Assembly (NCBI GenBank): GCA_958295885.1
Contig: OY282380.1
Location: 4,023,070 to 4,087,069, forward strand
Source of the DNA: Arenicellales bacterium
Lineage (GTDB): Bacteria; Pseudomonadota; Gammaproteobacteria; Arenicellales; JAJDZL01
Reading direction: 5' to 3'
DNA: 64,000 nt
Position 1 is the first letter of the stretch; each line of letters begins with the position of its first letter. Below are positions 17,883 to 27,376 of the stretch, piece after piece. The notes under the pieces were generated by a model that made no database searches, was not told where the DNA came from, and saw only the letters and a program-made list of their open reading frames with translations. Both the position numbers and the translations under genes were made by a program.

Positions 17883-18266
17883 TTAATGGTCGGGGATCTT
17901 AAAGCGTTTCTTCACGAAGAATAAGATTGCGTATCTTTGGCCAATGCTCAAATTTTTGCCAATCATTCCTTTCGCATCTAAATCTTCTTTCAAATTCTGC
18001 CAAGACGCCTCTACAGACTTACTGTCAAGCTCTAATTTTGCGTACGGGCAGGAACTGCAGACAATAATTTCACGAAACAAGTCCTTGCCCAATGCATAGT
18101 TCATGTGTTCTCTAGCCTCGGGATCGTTCGACCTTCCTGAAGCTACGCTGACGGATGTCAGTCCGACCAGAATGACGAAGATGCTGGCAAATTCAATGAA
18201 AGTTCGACTGGACTGACTATTGAACAGCGAATTGCGGTTGAACACAAATTTAAACAGAGCGGTCAA
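17883..18266 (-). CDS. Exported CxxCPYA protein, copy 1 (family not recognised)
   Basis: The 127-residue product starts at a TTG (18264-18266). Residues 22-43 are a hydrophobic export signal. The mature part carries 'ALGKDLFREIIVCSSCPYA' with C70 and C73, then a helical, charged stretch ending 'GQRYAILFFVKKRF'. The pattern G-K-x-L-F-x5-V-C-x2-C-P-Y-A-x-L-E-L is shared with the protein at 19938-20309, and the two clearly descend from one gene. The layout resembles a small cytochrome c domain but CxxCP lacks the haem histidine, so haem attachment is unlikely; a redox-active or metal-binding pair of cysteines is plausible. I do not recognise a named family. Confidence 0.7.
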   Translation of the reverse strand: MTALFKFVFNRNSLFNSQSSRTFIEFASIFVILVGLTSVSVASGRSNDPEAREHMNYALGKDLFREIIVCSSCPYAKLELDSKSVEASWQNLKEDLDAKGMIGKNLSIGQRYAILFFVKKRFKIPDH

Positions 18267-18509
18267 GGCGTAAAATCAGTTGATGCACAGCTTTTTGTTT
18301 TGAGAATTATATACTTAACTTACCCGTTAGAGAGAAATCACAGAAAATCCGAATTCGAAATTAGGAATGACAACATAGAAAAATGCCTTGTACAATTAAA
18401 GTCTTAAAGAATCCTTCAGGATCACCCAATGGGTGATTACTGAAAAAACCAAAAAATACAAGGCTTACGAATATCCTACCCTGCAAAAACAGCTGACAGC
18501 AATCTCAAC

Positions 18510-19272
18510 TTGACCTACCGCGCCGGTTTGGTGGTGCTTGCGGATTGATTCAAACGCTTGGGATTGAACGAATTGGCTGATCGTTTCATGCCCGCTACGG
18601 GCAGCAATCGCGGCCGCCGGCCGAGCATTCTCTAGCGCCTTCATGCTCATGAAACATGACGGCGCGAAGTGCTTGGAGGATGTCCGTCATCTGCACCACG
18701 AGCCGGGGCTGATGAAACTGTTGGATTTCGAGAATGTGCCGGAGACGAAAACACTGGGTAACTGGCTGCGCCGTATCGGTGACAGTAGACAGTCGATGCA
18801 GACCCTAGTCGAGATCAACAAGTGAATCCTGTTGGCTGGTTTGCATCATTGCAGGCGGGTCACGCTGAACATTGATTCGACGGTGATCGAATGCAGAAAG
18901 CGAGAAACCGAATTCAACTGCAAAGGCTCACGAGGCTATACGCCGATCGTGGGTCACCTAGCTGGAATTGAGCAGGTGGCAGAGGTTGAATTTCGGGAAT
19001 GGAATGCACCGCCGAATAAAGAAAACCTGGAGTTCATCAAGAAATGTGAGGCCGCGTTGCCGGCGGGAGTTTCGACCCGTCGTCTGCGAGCTGATACAGA
19101 CACTTGCCAAGCCGGGGTGTTAAATTATTTTGAAGCCAATGACATTCGCTATGTGATTCGCGCCAAGATGGACGCTTCACTGAAAGAATCGATGTCGGCC
19201 ATCAAGCCGTCAGACTGGGTGCCGTTGAACAAGCGCGACGGTACCGATTCGGAAACCGAATATTTAAACTAG
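18510..19272 (+). pseudogene. Decayed IS1380-family transposase
   Basis: Plus-strand fragments match the IS1380 transposase pattern: 'LTYRAGLVVLAD', 'ATGSNRGRRPS', 'CLEDVRHLHHEPGLMKLL', 'TLGNWLRRIG', and the first catalytic aspartate in 'LNIDSTVIE'. The reading frame is broken by stops at about 18546 and 18625, a frameshift before 18643, and an in-frame TGA at 18823-18825; the C-terminal third beyond 19272 is no longer recognisable. It cannot make a functional transposase. It lies exactly between the two CxxCPYA paralogues on the opposite strand. Confidence 0.8.
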
Positions 19273-19937
19273 TTTTTGAATACTTTCGTAGTCTCTCAAG
19301 TTGTGCGACAATTTGTTGGTACGGCAGGTGCCCGAGAAACAGTATCAAGTGTTGCAGTTCCGGCATGTCTTCGGTTTTCCAAGCAAAAAGATGTGGATTG
19401 TTTTCAGGCATATGAAGCACCCTGCAGATGCCTTGATGTGTTGATTTTCGTCGCCCTGAATGATCTCAGAAAAGCTGGTAAATTGCAACCGTAACTTATT
19501 GATAATATATGATATTCAAATAATTTACAGGCTGACTTCGGGTGCCCGGAGAAGTGCCTATTACCGACTGTGGTAGAATTGGCCCGAAAACCAGCAAAAT
19601 GCTCAGAAAAACGCAGAAAACAACGTTATTCTGGCGTAAAAATTTTCCGCCCCTTGATTTACTCAATCAAATCAAACTGCTCCTTACAGCGCAACTGCCT
19701 CTAACAGCAACTACGATGCATTGCAAGGACCAGTCCAAAACTGAACTCCCAAAATTAGAATTTCTTAAGGTGAGCGTGAATACCGTGGAAGAAACAAGGC
19801 TGATGTAATTTTCACCCTGCTAAATTTAAAATTTAAAACCATATCTAACGGGTTAGACGCGCATATAAATCCTTTTTATTTGACAAGCATAGGCAATAGA
19901 TTTTGGTGCAGCTCATTTTCTTTGATGATCGCTTCGG
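19273..19937. other. Degenerate DNA downstream of the IS1380 remnant
   Basis: No intact gene is supported. The first 230 bases are probably the eroded 3' part of the transposase gene. I could not identify matching terminal inverted repeats for the original element. The stretch GTAACTTATTGATAATAT near 19491 resembles the interior of the 11.3-kb MITE only loosely and may be chance in AT-rich DNA. Confidence 0.35.
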
Positions 19938-20309
19938 CTAAAGAGCAAATCGTTTTCTAATGAAATCCCGAAGTGAATTTCGCTGGGAGAATCGAAGGTT
20001 TGTTCCAATTTCACCGGAACGCTTTATGTCTTTTTTCAGGTCCGGCCATACTGTTTTTACCACTTCTGCTTCTAACTCCAGATCTGCGTATGGACAGGTG
20101 TCGCAGACAACATTTTCGAAAAACAGTTTCTTGCCCTTTTCATAGCTCATTTCTGCAGCCCGGCCACCGCCGTCACCGCCGCCACCCCCGGAGCCACCGC
20201 CGCCGCCTCCATCTCCTGAAGCAAAGGATAGGGCAGACACAAAAAAAACTGAAATAATGAAAGTGCGAACTAAATAGCATAGTCGGTTAAATTTGAATGT
20301 ATCGAACAT
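19938..20309 (-). CDS. Exported glycine-rich CxxCPYA protein, copy 2 (family not recognised)
   Basis: The 123-residue product begins with a signal peptide (residues 1-31, cleavage near SFA-SG), followed by an almost pure glycine linker at 32-49 with single serine and aspartate breaks, then the conserved module: 'YEKGKKLFFENVVCDTCPYA' style sequence with C69 and C72, and an end 'SQRNSLRDFIRKRFAL'. The module aligns end to end with the protein at 17883-18266, which lacks the glycine linker. A flexible linker between membrane exit and a small dithiol domain suggests a periplasmic domain held away from a partner. Function unknown. Confidence 0.75.
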   Translation of the reverse strand: MFDTFKFNRLCYLVRTFIISVFFVSALSFASGDGGGGGGSGGGGGDGGGRAAEMSYEKGKKLFFENVVCDTCPYADLELEAEVVKTVWPDLKKDIKRSGEIGTNLRFSQRNSLRDFIRKRFAL

Positions 20310-20368
20310 AAATTACGCCCCCGTGACAGTTATTTGCGATCCAAACCGATCTCGTCGGAACTAAAGAA

Positions 20369-21721
20369 GTGACAAAGAGAATACTTGCTGGCACCAAATT
20401 CATCACTTCTTTCATAGACCCAACGCTCCTCGCGAACGTGGGTGCTGGTACCGTGTGCACTCTGCTCTATTTTTATTTGGCATTTCAGTCCAAGGCATCG
20501 GGAGGCATGTCAGTTTCAGAATACCTGATTCCCTTCTGGTTGATCGCAGCATTGGTGTTTATTTACTGGTATTGGTTATTTCGACATCAGTTTGAAGTAA
20601 ATGTTTGGTCGATTATAGTCTGGGCTGCGATTTTCAGAGCAATCGGAATCTGGGGGGCGCCCGTTCTCGAAGATGACTTCTACAGGTTCCTGCTGGACGG
20701 ATGCATTTTCGCGGAACGAGGCACTCCTTATGGATTGGCGCCGTCCAGCCTATTCGCGGAAAACACGCTCTCTGCTGAATGCTCATACGTCCTGAACTGG
20801 GTAAACAATCCAGACCTGCCGACAATTTACGCACCCGTGCTGGAGTACGTTTTTTTATTGGCGTACTGGGTCTCACCTGCCAATGTTGATGTTCTTCAGA
20901 CAATAAGTGCGCTGTTTGATCTTGCCATCATTTTCATGCTTAGAAAGTTGGCTCCTGCCAGAAACTTGCTGCTCTATGCCTGGAGCCCTTTGGTCGTCAA
21001 AGAATTTGCATTTACTGCTCATCCGGACATCATCGGCGTCTATTTCCTCTTTGCAGCATTCATTCTAAGGACCCAAGGGCGTCATTATTTCGCTAGTGCT
21101 CTCATTGGCTTGGCATGCTGCACCAAGGTGTTCGCGGTGCTGGCGCTGCCATTCTTTCTGTTTCGGCAGCCAAAACGAGTTTGGGCAACTACAGCCACTA
21201 CAATATTGCTGCTTTATCTGCCGTTCGTGGTTCAGGGGCAAACCGATCTGGGAACTCTTGGATTTTTTGCAGTCAACTGGGACTTTAACGCCTTCATTTT
21301 TGAAATTCTTAGATTCTATTTCAGCGACCTTTCGGCGCGGGTCATCTGCGCTATTTTGCTTTTGGCGTGGCTGGGCTACTACTACATTGGACACTTTCAA
21401 CGGAATCAAAATCTAGAAATCCCCAGAATGGACTGGATTTTCGGCGCACTTCTGCTGTTTTCTCCAGTGATCAACGCTTGGTATTTGATCTGGCTGCTGC
21501 CCTTTGCGGTGATTCGACCAAGCTTCACAGTCTGGACTGCTTCTGCAGCGGTCTCCCTGTCCTACTTGATCGGCCTTCATCTTCCAGACTTGGACCTACG
21601 CGCATACGAAGTCGCAAGACCCGCCTGGCTGCTGGAGATGTCGTGCATCGGCACCGCATTTTTGTGTGATCTTTGGCGCCGCCGAACTAAATCAGGCAAG
21701 AGCGCTCGGCAATTCAAATAA
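20369..21721 (+). CDS. Polytopic GT-C fold glycosyltransferase
   Basis: The 450-residue product starts at GTG 20369. It has about eleven membrane helices and, in the first periplasmic loop, 'EDDFYRFLLDG' (101-111), the acidic D-D and downstream R and D arrangement of lipid-phosphate-sugar-dependent GT-C mannosyltransferase-like enzymes (GT87/DUF2029 type). A later 'HPDIIGVYFLFAAF' and 'CTKVFAVLALPFFL' also fit this group. Such enzymes transfer a sugar from a polyprenyl-phosphate donor on the outer face of the membrane. Donor and acceptor cannot be predicted. It stands alone, with the enoyl-CoA-hydratase-like gene following after about 85 bases. Confidence 0.82.
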   Translation: MTKRILAGTKFITSFIDPTLLANVGAGTVCTLLYFYLAFQSKASGGMSVSEYLIPFWLIAALVFIYWYWLFRHQFEVNVWSIIVWAAIFRAIGIWGAPVLEDDFYRFLLDGCIFAERGTPYGLAPSSLFAENTLSAECSYVLNWVNNPDLPTIYAPVLEYVFLLAYWVSPANVDVLQTISALFDLAIIFMLRKLAPARNLLLYAWSPLVVKEFAFTAHPDIIGVYFLFAAFILRTQGRHYFASALIGLACCTKVFAVLALPFFLFRQPKRVWATTATTILLLYLPFVVQGQTDLGTLGFFAVNWDFNAFIFEILRFYFSDLSARVICAILLLAWLGYYYIGHFQRNQNLEIPRMDWIFGALLLFSPVINAWYLIWLLPFAVIRPSFTVWTASAAVSLSYLIGLHLPDLDLRAYEVARPAWLLEMSCIGTAFLCDLWRRRTKSGKSARQFK

Positions 21722-21807
21722 ATTTCAAGCGTTTATTTGGAAATGGAATTTGTGCCTCGGAATCGAATTCGTTACAATTGAACTACTTTTCTCCAGTCAC
21801 AGGAATC

Positions 21808-22614
21808 ATGCAAAAATCTATCCAATCTAACAATGTAGAAGTGAATGAACCACTACTTTATCGTCGCGATGACGCTGCTATTGCAACCTTGACGCTGAAT
21901 CGACCAAAACAATACAATCCGCTCTGCAGTCGCATGCTTACGGCACTGCAGCTGAATCTGGAAGAAATTGCCGAAGACGATAGAATTCGAGTCGTCATTC
22001 TCGCGGCGAAAGGCAAAGCCTTCAGCGCGGGACATGATCTAAAGGAAATTCGAGCTCACGACAGCGAACAGTTTTCAAGGGAGCTCTTCGCGCAGTGCAA
22101 TCGCATGATGCTGACGATGACAAGAATTCCGCAGCCAGTCATTGCCAGAGTACAGGGCATCGCGACTGCATCCGGCTGTCAGCTGGTTGCAAACTGCGAT
22201 CTTGCTGTCGCATCCACCGAAGCGAAGTTTGCTGTTTCCGGAGTCAATCTAGGATTATTTTGTTCGACGCCTGGAGTTGCACTGAGCCGCAATGTTTCAC
22301 GCAAACAGGCCTTGGAAATGCTGTTTACCGGCGATTTCATTGACGCCCAAACTGCGGTTCAACAGGGCCTGGTGAACCGCACTGCGTCACCGCAGGAATT
22401 GGAAGGCGCAACTCTGGAGCTTGCTCAAACCATTGCTCGAAAACCGAGAGACGTGCTGGCGTTGGGGAAACGTCTGTTTTACGAACAGATTGAGTACGGA
22501 CTGGAAAATGCTTATGCGATTGCTGGCGACCGCATGGCCTGCAACCTGAATTATCCTTCCGCAGTGGAAGGAATCGATGCTTTTATCGAGAAAAGAAAGC
22601 CTGACTGGAGCTAG
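21808..22614 (+). CDS. Crotonase-fold protein, ECHDC3-like
   Basis: The 268-residue product has the crotonase fold, with oxyanion-hole segments 'FSAGHDLKEI' and 'GIATASGCQLVANCDLAVA'. Classical enoyl-CoA hydratases carry two catalytic glutamates; here the first position is Q (GCQL) and the second lies in 'VSGVNLGLFCSTPG' with no glutamate. Both are therefore missing, as in the ECHDC3-like branch, so hydration of enoyl-CoA is doubtful even though annotation pipelines would call it a hydratase. The ATG at 21808 is preferred over a TTG ten codons upstream. It converges on phaC. Confidence 0.85.
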   Translation: MQKSIQSNNVEVNEPLLYRRDDAAIATLTLNRPKQYNPLCSRMLTALQLNLEEIAEDDRIRVVILAAKGKAFSAGHDLKEIRAHDSEQFSRELFAQCNRMMLTMTRIPQPVIARVQGIATASGCQLVANCDLAVASTEAKFAVSGVNLGLFCSTPGVALSRNVSRKQALEMLFTGDFIDAQTAVQQGLVNRTASPQELEGATLELAQTIARKPRDVLALGKRLFYEQIEYGLENAYAIAGDRMACNLNYPSAVEGIDAFIEKRKPDWS

Positions 22615-22640
22615 AGTGGGCGTCCGGCTCCGTCCACTCG

Positions 22641-24425
22641 CTATTGTTTGACATAAGCACCGGGGGCATCCGCGAGCGGCGGATAGTCCCTGTTGCCGAT
22701 TTCTCGAAATTCTATTGTTTCGCCACTTCGCTGCTTGAGCCAATCTTCCCACTCCGGCCACCAGGAACCTTCGTAGCGCGCCGCCTGCTCGAACCACTGT
22801 TCTGATGATTCGGGCAATGGCTGTCTGTTTGTCCAGAAACCATATTTGTTTTTATGTGGCGGATTGATCACTCCTGCAATATGACCTGACTCACCGAGAA
22901 GAAATCGCACATTTCCCCCGAAGATTCTCGCACCGAGATAAGTCGACGGCCAAGGTGCGATGTGGTCCATTTGAGTTGAGACAAAAAATGCCGGCGTTTT
23001 CACTTTCGCCAAATCGATCGAGCGGTTGAGAACTGTGAGTCCGTTCGGCCTGCTGAGAAGATTTTCGATGTACATCCTGCGCAGATAGTAACCGTGCATC
23101 TTCGCAGGCATCCGCGTTGAATCGGAATTCCAGTAAAGCAGATCAAATTTTCCGGGCTTTTTGCCGAGTAAATAATTGTTGATTACAAAATGCCAGATCA
23201 GGTCGTTGGAACGCATCATGCTGAAAGTTGAAGCCATGGACTTTCCATCCAAATAACCGGTCTCATTCATCTTTTTCTCAAGCTGAGCCACACTTTGTTC
23301 ATCGACGAATACACCGAGATCGCCCGGCTCGGAAAAATCTATCATCGAGGCAAGAAACGTCGCGGAATTGACGAAGTTGTCGGCTTCATCCGATTTTGCC
23401 AGGTAACCGAGCAACGTGGCAAGCAGCGTTCCTCCAAGACAGTATCCAATGACGTTCATGTTTTTCTGCAGCGTGATTTCTTGGATGACATTTGCTGCAA
23501 ACATCGGACCGAGCGCAAGGTAATCGTCGTAGCTCGTATCTCGGTAAGACTCGTCTGGATTTATCCATGATATGATAAAAACTGAGTATCCCTGTTCCAC
23601 CAGCCAACCGATAAATGAATTCTTTGGTGACAGGTCCAGGATGTAGTATTTGTTGATCCAGGGAGGAATGATCAGAATCGGCTTTTCTCGAACCTGTTCT
23701 GTGGTTGCCCTGTATTGAATCAGTTCACAGAGACGATTGCGCGCGACGACTTTTCCGGGCGTCGCAGCGATATTCTGACCGACCTCAAACGCATCTTGAT
23801 CGACCATCTGAACACCGGCTCCTGCTTCAAGGTCGTTCGCAAAATTCTTCATTCCTTCGATAAGATTTTGACCGTTGGACTGCTGCGTCGCCTTCAGAAC
23901 ATCGGGATTCATCCACCAATAGTTGGTTGGTGCCACCGAATCGATCCACTGGTGTTTAAAGAAGTTGAGTTTCTTTTCTTCCTGACTGCTCAACTGAGAT
24001 GTCGAGGAGAAAAAGTCATCAATGAATTCAGCGCCAATGAGATAAGACTGTTTCATCGCATCAAACCATAGGTTCTCACGCCAGGGGTCGGAACGAAATC
24101 GGGAATCGCCTTTGCTCGGTTCGGCCACGGTTGGAAAGTTTCGGTTTCCTTGCGCTTTCTGGAACACGTAGTGATAAAGATCCACCTGTTTCTGAAGCAA
24201 CCGGAAATAGCTGGCACCCAGCTTTTCGGGACCGGCATAACTGGAATCCGCCGCTTTCATGAACAGCGTACCGATAGAAAGCCCAAAACTCGCGATGTCG
24301 GAATCGCCTGCGGCATTCATCGCGGCTTTCATAATGCGACAATATTGATTTGAAAATTCAACCGGTGAGAAAATCTCAGCCTGCTGCAATGACTCGCCTG
24401 CCAGACTTTTTTCATCCATATTCAT
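22641..24425 (-). CDS. phaC: Poly(3-hydroxyalkanoate) synthase, class I
   Basis: The 594-residue product polymerises (R)-3-hydroxyacyl-CoA into PHA granules. The active-site cysteine is C329 in the lipase-like box 'GYCLGG', with D487 in 'TQMDHIAPW' and H515 in 'GESGHIAG'. 'IIPPWINKYYILDLSP' (252-267) is the standard synthase signature, and the length fits class I (about 590), which works without a PhaE or PhaR subunit. phaJ lies upstream on the same strand, which would supply (R)-3-hydroxyacyl-CoA from fatty-acid oxidation. No phaA or phaB is present in the window. Confidence 0.95.
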   Translation of the reverse strand: MNMDEKSLAGESLQQAEIFSPVEFSNQYCRIMKAAMNAAGDSDIASFGLSIGTLFMKAADSSYAGPEKLGASYFRLLQKQVDLYHYVFQKAQGNRNFPTVAEPSKGDSRFRSDPWRENLWFDAMKQSYLIGAEFIDDFFSSTSQLSSQEEKKLNFFKHQWIDSVAPTNYWWMNPDVLKATQQSNGQNLIEGMKNFANDLEAGAGVQMVDQDAFEVGQNIAATPGKVVARNRLCELIQYRATTEQVREKPILIIPPWINKYYILDLSPKNSFIGWLVEQGYSVFIISWINPDESYRDTSYDDYLALGPMFAANVIQEITLQKNMNVIGYCLGGTLLATLLGYLAKSDEADNFVNSATFLASMIDFSEPGDLGVFVDEQSVAQLEKKMNETGYLDGKSMASTFSMMRSNDLIWHFVINNYLLGKKPGKFDLLYWNSDSTRMPAKMHGYYLRRMYIENLLSRPNGLTVLNRSIDLAKVKTPAFFVSTQMDHIAPWPSTYLGARIFGGNVRFLLGESGHIAGVINPPHKNKYGFWTNRQPLPESSEQWFEQAARYEGSWWPEWEDWLKQRSGETIEFREIGNRDYPPLADAPGAYVKQ

Positions 24426-24494
24426 TCACAGTCTTTGGTTTTTAGTAATTGAGGAGATATTTTGAATGATTTTGACGTCAGTCGTTTTGCCGGA

Positions 24495-24959
24495 CTAGCT
24501 GTCAGGCATTCGTCCGTTCGGTTTTCGAGGAACTTTCACGCGCGCCTCGCCAATCAATACGGTCTGACCTTTTACCGAACAGATCGTCTTGAGAATTGCA
24601 TACGGACGGACGCTGTCGAGTTCAATGATTTCAACCTCGGCATTTACCGTGTCTCCCACTCGAACCGGAACGGTAAACTTCAGGCTTTGATCCATGTAAA
24701 TGCAGCCGGGTCCGGGCAAGCGCGTCCCAATCAAAGCCGACAGTAAGCTCGCAGTCAGCAATCCGTGAACGATTGGTTCACCAAACTGAGTTTTACTGGC
24801 GAATTCTCGATTCTGATGCAGAGGATTCGTGTCGCCTGAAACACCGGTAAACATTAATACATCGGCATCAGTGAGAGTCTTCCCCTGAACAGCTGTCATC
24901 CCGAGCTTTAAATCCTCAAAATAATAGCCATGCAAATCTTCATGAATATTATCGCTCAT
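24495..24959 (-). CDS. phaJ: MaoC-like (R)-specific enoyl-CoA hydratase, PhaJ type
   Basis: The 154-residue product is a single hot-dog-fold hydratase. The catalytic dyad is D43 and H48 in 'GVSGDTNPLHQN', followed by 'FGEPIVHGLLTASLLSALIGTRLPG' region typical of R-hydratase 2 motifs. It converts trans-2-enoyl-CoA to (R)-3-hydroxyacyl-CoA, the substrate of PHA synthase, and it lies 69 bases upstream of phaC on the same strand. The ATG at 24959 (MSDNIHE) is chosen over an upstream TTG-type extension. Divergent from the acyl-CoA ligase gene. Confidence 0.9.
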   Translation of the reverse strand: MSDNIHEDLHGYYFEDLKLGMTAVQGKTLTDADVLMFTGVSGDTNPLHQNREFASKTQFGEPIVHGLLTASLLSALIGTRLPGPGCIYMDQSLKFTVPVRVGDTVNAEVEIIELDSVRPYAILKTICSVKGQTVLIGEARVKVPRKPNGRMPDS

Positions 24960-25007
24960 TTGTTTCCTCCACATGTTCGACAGCTATTATTCACTACGCA
25001 GATTCAG

Positions 25008-25034
25008 TTGACTTCACTGCGTTGCCAATATAAT
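25008..25034 (+). promoter_or_regulatory. Candidate sigma-70 promoter for the acyl-CoA ligase gene
   Basis: TTGACT at 25008-25013 and TATAAT at 25029-25034 are separated by 15 bases, slightly short of the optimum, and end about 55 bases before the GTG start at 25090. The pair lies in the divergent phaJ/ligase intergenic region. Confidence 0.4.
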
Positions 25035-25089
25035 CTTCGACAATTGTTAACTATTATGAAAGTGTCTGCACTTTAGATATGCAAAGTTC

Positions 25090-26727
25090 GTGAAAACATT
25101 CAACAATCCTTACGAGTCAAACCTCGCAAAAAATCGAGCGAACTACGTACCGCTGAATCCCATTGGGTTTTTGGAACGAAGCGCTCGAGTCTTCCCGCAT
25201 CGTACTTCCATCATTCATGGCAGTTTGCGATACACATGGCTTGATACCTTCACCCGCTGCAGACAACTGGCCAGTGCGATTCAAGCGCTAGGCATACAAA
25301 AAGGCGAAACCGTTTCAGTGATGGCACCCAACGTTCCTGCCCTGTACGAGGCCCATTTTGGCATTCCTATGGCCGGAGCAGTACTGAATGCACTAAACTT
25401 CAGACTGGATGCCGATTCGATCGCGTTCATACTCGACCACGCTGAATCCAAACTGCTGATTGCCGATTGTGAGTTTTCTGAAACCATTGACCGCGCACTT
25501 GGCAAGGTAAATCGAGATATCACCGTAATTGACATTTTAGATGATGCAGTGCAACATGGAAAACTTTTAGGCAGTATGAGCTATGAATCCTTAATCAGTC
25601 AAGGCAATTCTGATTTTAATTGGCATCAGCCAGAAGATGAATGGGATGCGATCTCATTGAATTATACTTCGGGGACTACGGGCAATCCAAAAGGAGTCGT
25701 GTACCACCACCGCGGGGCTTATCTTAATGCTATAAGCAATGCGTTAAATTGGAAAATGAGGCTGCATCCGACTTATTTATGGACGCTTCCGATGTTCCAC
25801 TGCAACGGCTGGTGTTTTCCATGGACGATTGCAATGATGAGTGGAACCAGCGTCTGTCTGAGAAAGGTCGACGCTACCGGAATCTTCAACGCGATTGATC
25901 AGCACCGAGTCACTCATTTTTGCGGTGCACCAATCGTATTGGGAATGATCATCAACTCAGAAGAAATGGAACGAAAAATTTTGAAGTCTCCCGTCAACGT
26001 AATGACCGCGGCAGCACCGCCTCCAGCCACTGTCTTGGAATCAATGGAGAATCAAGGCTTTCGTATGACTCATGTGTACGGCTTGACCGAAACCTACGGT
26101 CCTGCCGTGATTTGCGAGTGGCATGAAGAGTGGAATCAATTGGACAGCACAAAACAGGCAGAGCTGAAGTCCAGACAGGGAGTACCCTACACTGCGCTGT
26201 CAGGTCTGGAAGTAATGGACCCTGAATCCATGTCGAACATTCCGGCGGACGGAACTGAATTGGGTGAAGTGATGTTCCGCGGCAACAACGTTATGAAAGG
26301 CTATCTGAAAAATCCTCAAGCAACGGACGAGGCTTTTGCGGGAGGATGGTTTCATTCTGGTGATATCGGCGTCGTGCATTCCGATCAATACATTCAGCTG
26401 AAAGATCGATCAAAAGACATTATCATATCCGGTGGGGAAAACATCTCCTCAATCGAGATTGAAGATGTACTGTTTCGGCACCCCGCTGTCATGGAAGCGG
26501 CGGTTGTTGCAAAACCGGACGAAGTTTGGGGTGAAACACCCTGTGCATTCGTGAATCTCAAGCCACAATACACACCAATGCCCACTGCGGAAGAATTGAT
26601 AGCGCACTGCAAGTCAAATATGGCTCGATTCAAAGCGCCAAAAAACGTTATATTCGGTGAACTGCCCAAAACATCAACGGGAAAAATTCAAAAATTCATC
26701 TTACGCGAAAGAGCCAATAAGATTTAA
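25090..26727 (+). CDS. AMP-forming acyl-CoA synthetase
   Basis: The 545-residue product activates a carboxylic acid to its CoA thioester through an acyl-adenylate. The P-loop 'YTSGTTGNPKG' is at 192-202, 'TETYGP' and 'GWFHSGDIG' provide the adenylate site, and the C-terminal 'STGKIQKF' contains the catalytic lysine. 'QLKDRSKDIIISGGENISS' is the form seen in short- and medium-chain and methylmercaptopropionate-type ligases, but the substrate cannot be fixed. The start is a GTG at 25090. The downstream DsbA-fold isomerase begins 17 bases after the stop. Confidence 0.92.
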   Translation: MKTFNNPYESNLAKNRANYVPLNPIGFLERSARVFPHRTSIIHGSLRYTWLDTFTRCRQLASAIQALGIQKGETVSVMAPNVPALYEAHFGIPMAGAVLNALNFRLDADSIAFILDHAESKLLIADCEFSETIDRALGKVNRDITVIDILDDAVQHGKLLGSMSYESLISQGNSDFNWHQPEDEWDAISLNYTSGTTGNPKGVVYHHRGAYLNAISNALNWKMRLHPTYLWTLPMFHCNGWCFPWTIAMMSGTSVCLRKVDATGIFNAIDQHRVTHFCGAPIVLGMIINSEEMERKILKSPVNVMTAAAPPPATVLESMENQGFRMTHVYGLTETYGPAVICEWHEEWNQLDSTKQAELKSRQGVPYTALSGLEVMDPESMSNIPADGTELGEVMFRGNNVMKGYLKNPQATDEAFAGGWFHSGDIGVVHSDQYIQLKDRSKDIIISGGENISSIEIEDVLFRHPAVMEAAVVAKPDEVWGETPCAFVNLKPQYTPMPTAEELIAHCKSNMARFKAPKNVIFGELPKTSTGKIQKFILRERANKI

Positions 26728-26743
26728 GAATTCCTTGTCGACC

Positions 26744-27376
26744 ATGCGATCCATCAAGTTTTATTTCGATTACGTATCACCGTTTTCCTACATTTTAAAT
26801 GAGCAGCTGCATCGCCTGCCTTCGGATGCAGACGTACAGTATGTTCCTGTACTGTTTGCTGGACTGCTGAAACATTGGGGCAATGTCGGCCCAGTTGATA
26901 TTGAACGGAAGAAGCTCTTTACCTACCGGATGTCAACCTGGGTCGCATCGAATTTGGGCGTAAAGTTTCACACCCCTCCCTCGCATCCGTTCAATCCCCT
27001 TCCTTACCTGCGTCTTTCAATCGCAATGAATAATGATGAAAAAGTCATTACCAATCTTTTCCGAGCAATCTGGACACAGAATATTGATCCGGCGACCGTT
27101 GAAGGCAGAAACGCGATCTGGTGTGAAATTGGAATTGAGAATGTAGAGAAAAAAATTACTGATGTTTCGATCAAAAATGCTCTGATCAAGAACACGCAGG
27201 AGGCAACGTCAACTGGTATTTTTGGCGTTCCAACCCTGATGATTGACGATCAGATGTTCTGGGGATTGGATTCACTGGATTTCCTGCTTGATTACCTGAG
27301 CGATTCAGATCTGTTTCAAACTGAAGAAATGAAGCGACTGGAATCCATTCGGTACGGAGTCGCAGTCAGACGTTAG
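26744..27376 (+). CDS. 2-hydroxychromene-2-carboxylate isomerase / DsbA-like family protein
   Basis: The 210-residue product has the thioredoxin/DsbA fold of kappa-type glutathione transferases and HCCA isomerases. 'KFYFDYVSPFSYILNEQL' at residues 4-21 contains the S-P-x-S-Y element where the serine contacts glutathione; 'FGVPTLMIDDQMFWGLD' near residue 160 has the cis-proline and 'FWG' signature of the family. No naphthalene-degradation genes are near, so a glutathione-linked detoxification or isomerisation of another substrate is more likely. The ATG at 26744 avoids a long overlap with the ligase gene. It overlaps the convergent SDR gene by 4 bases. Confidence 0.87.
   Translation: MRSIKFYFDYVSPFSYILNEQLHRLPSDADVQYVPVLFAGLLKHWGNVGPVDIERKKLFTYRMSTWVASNLGVKFHTPPSHPFNPLPYLRLSIAMNNDEKVITNLFRAIWTQNIDPATVEGRNAIWCEIGIENVEKKITDVSIKNALIKNTQEATSTGIFGVPTLMIDDQMFWGLDSLDFLLDYLSDSDLFQTEEMKRLESIRYGVAVRR

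Noticed and set aside
18383..19560. Complete IS1380 element with terminal repeats
   Set aside because: I could not find a matching pair of ends, and the transposase is broken in several places, so only a transposase pseudogene is reported.
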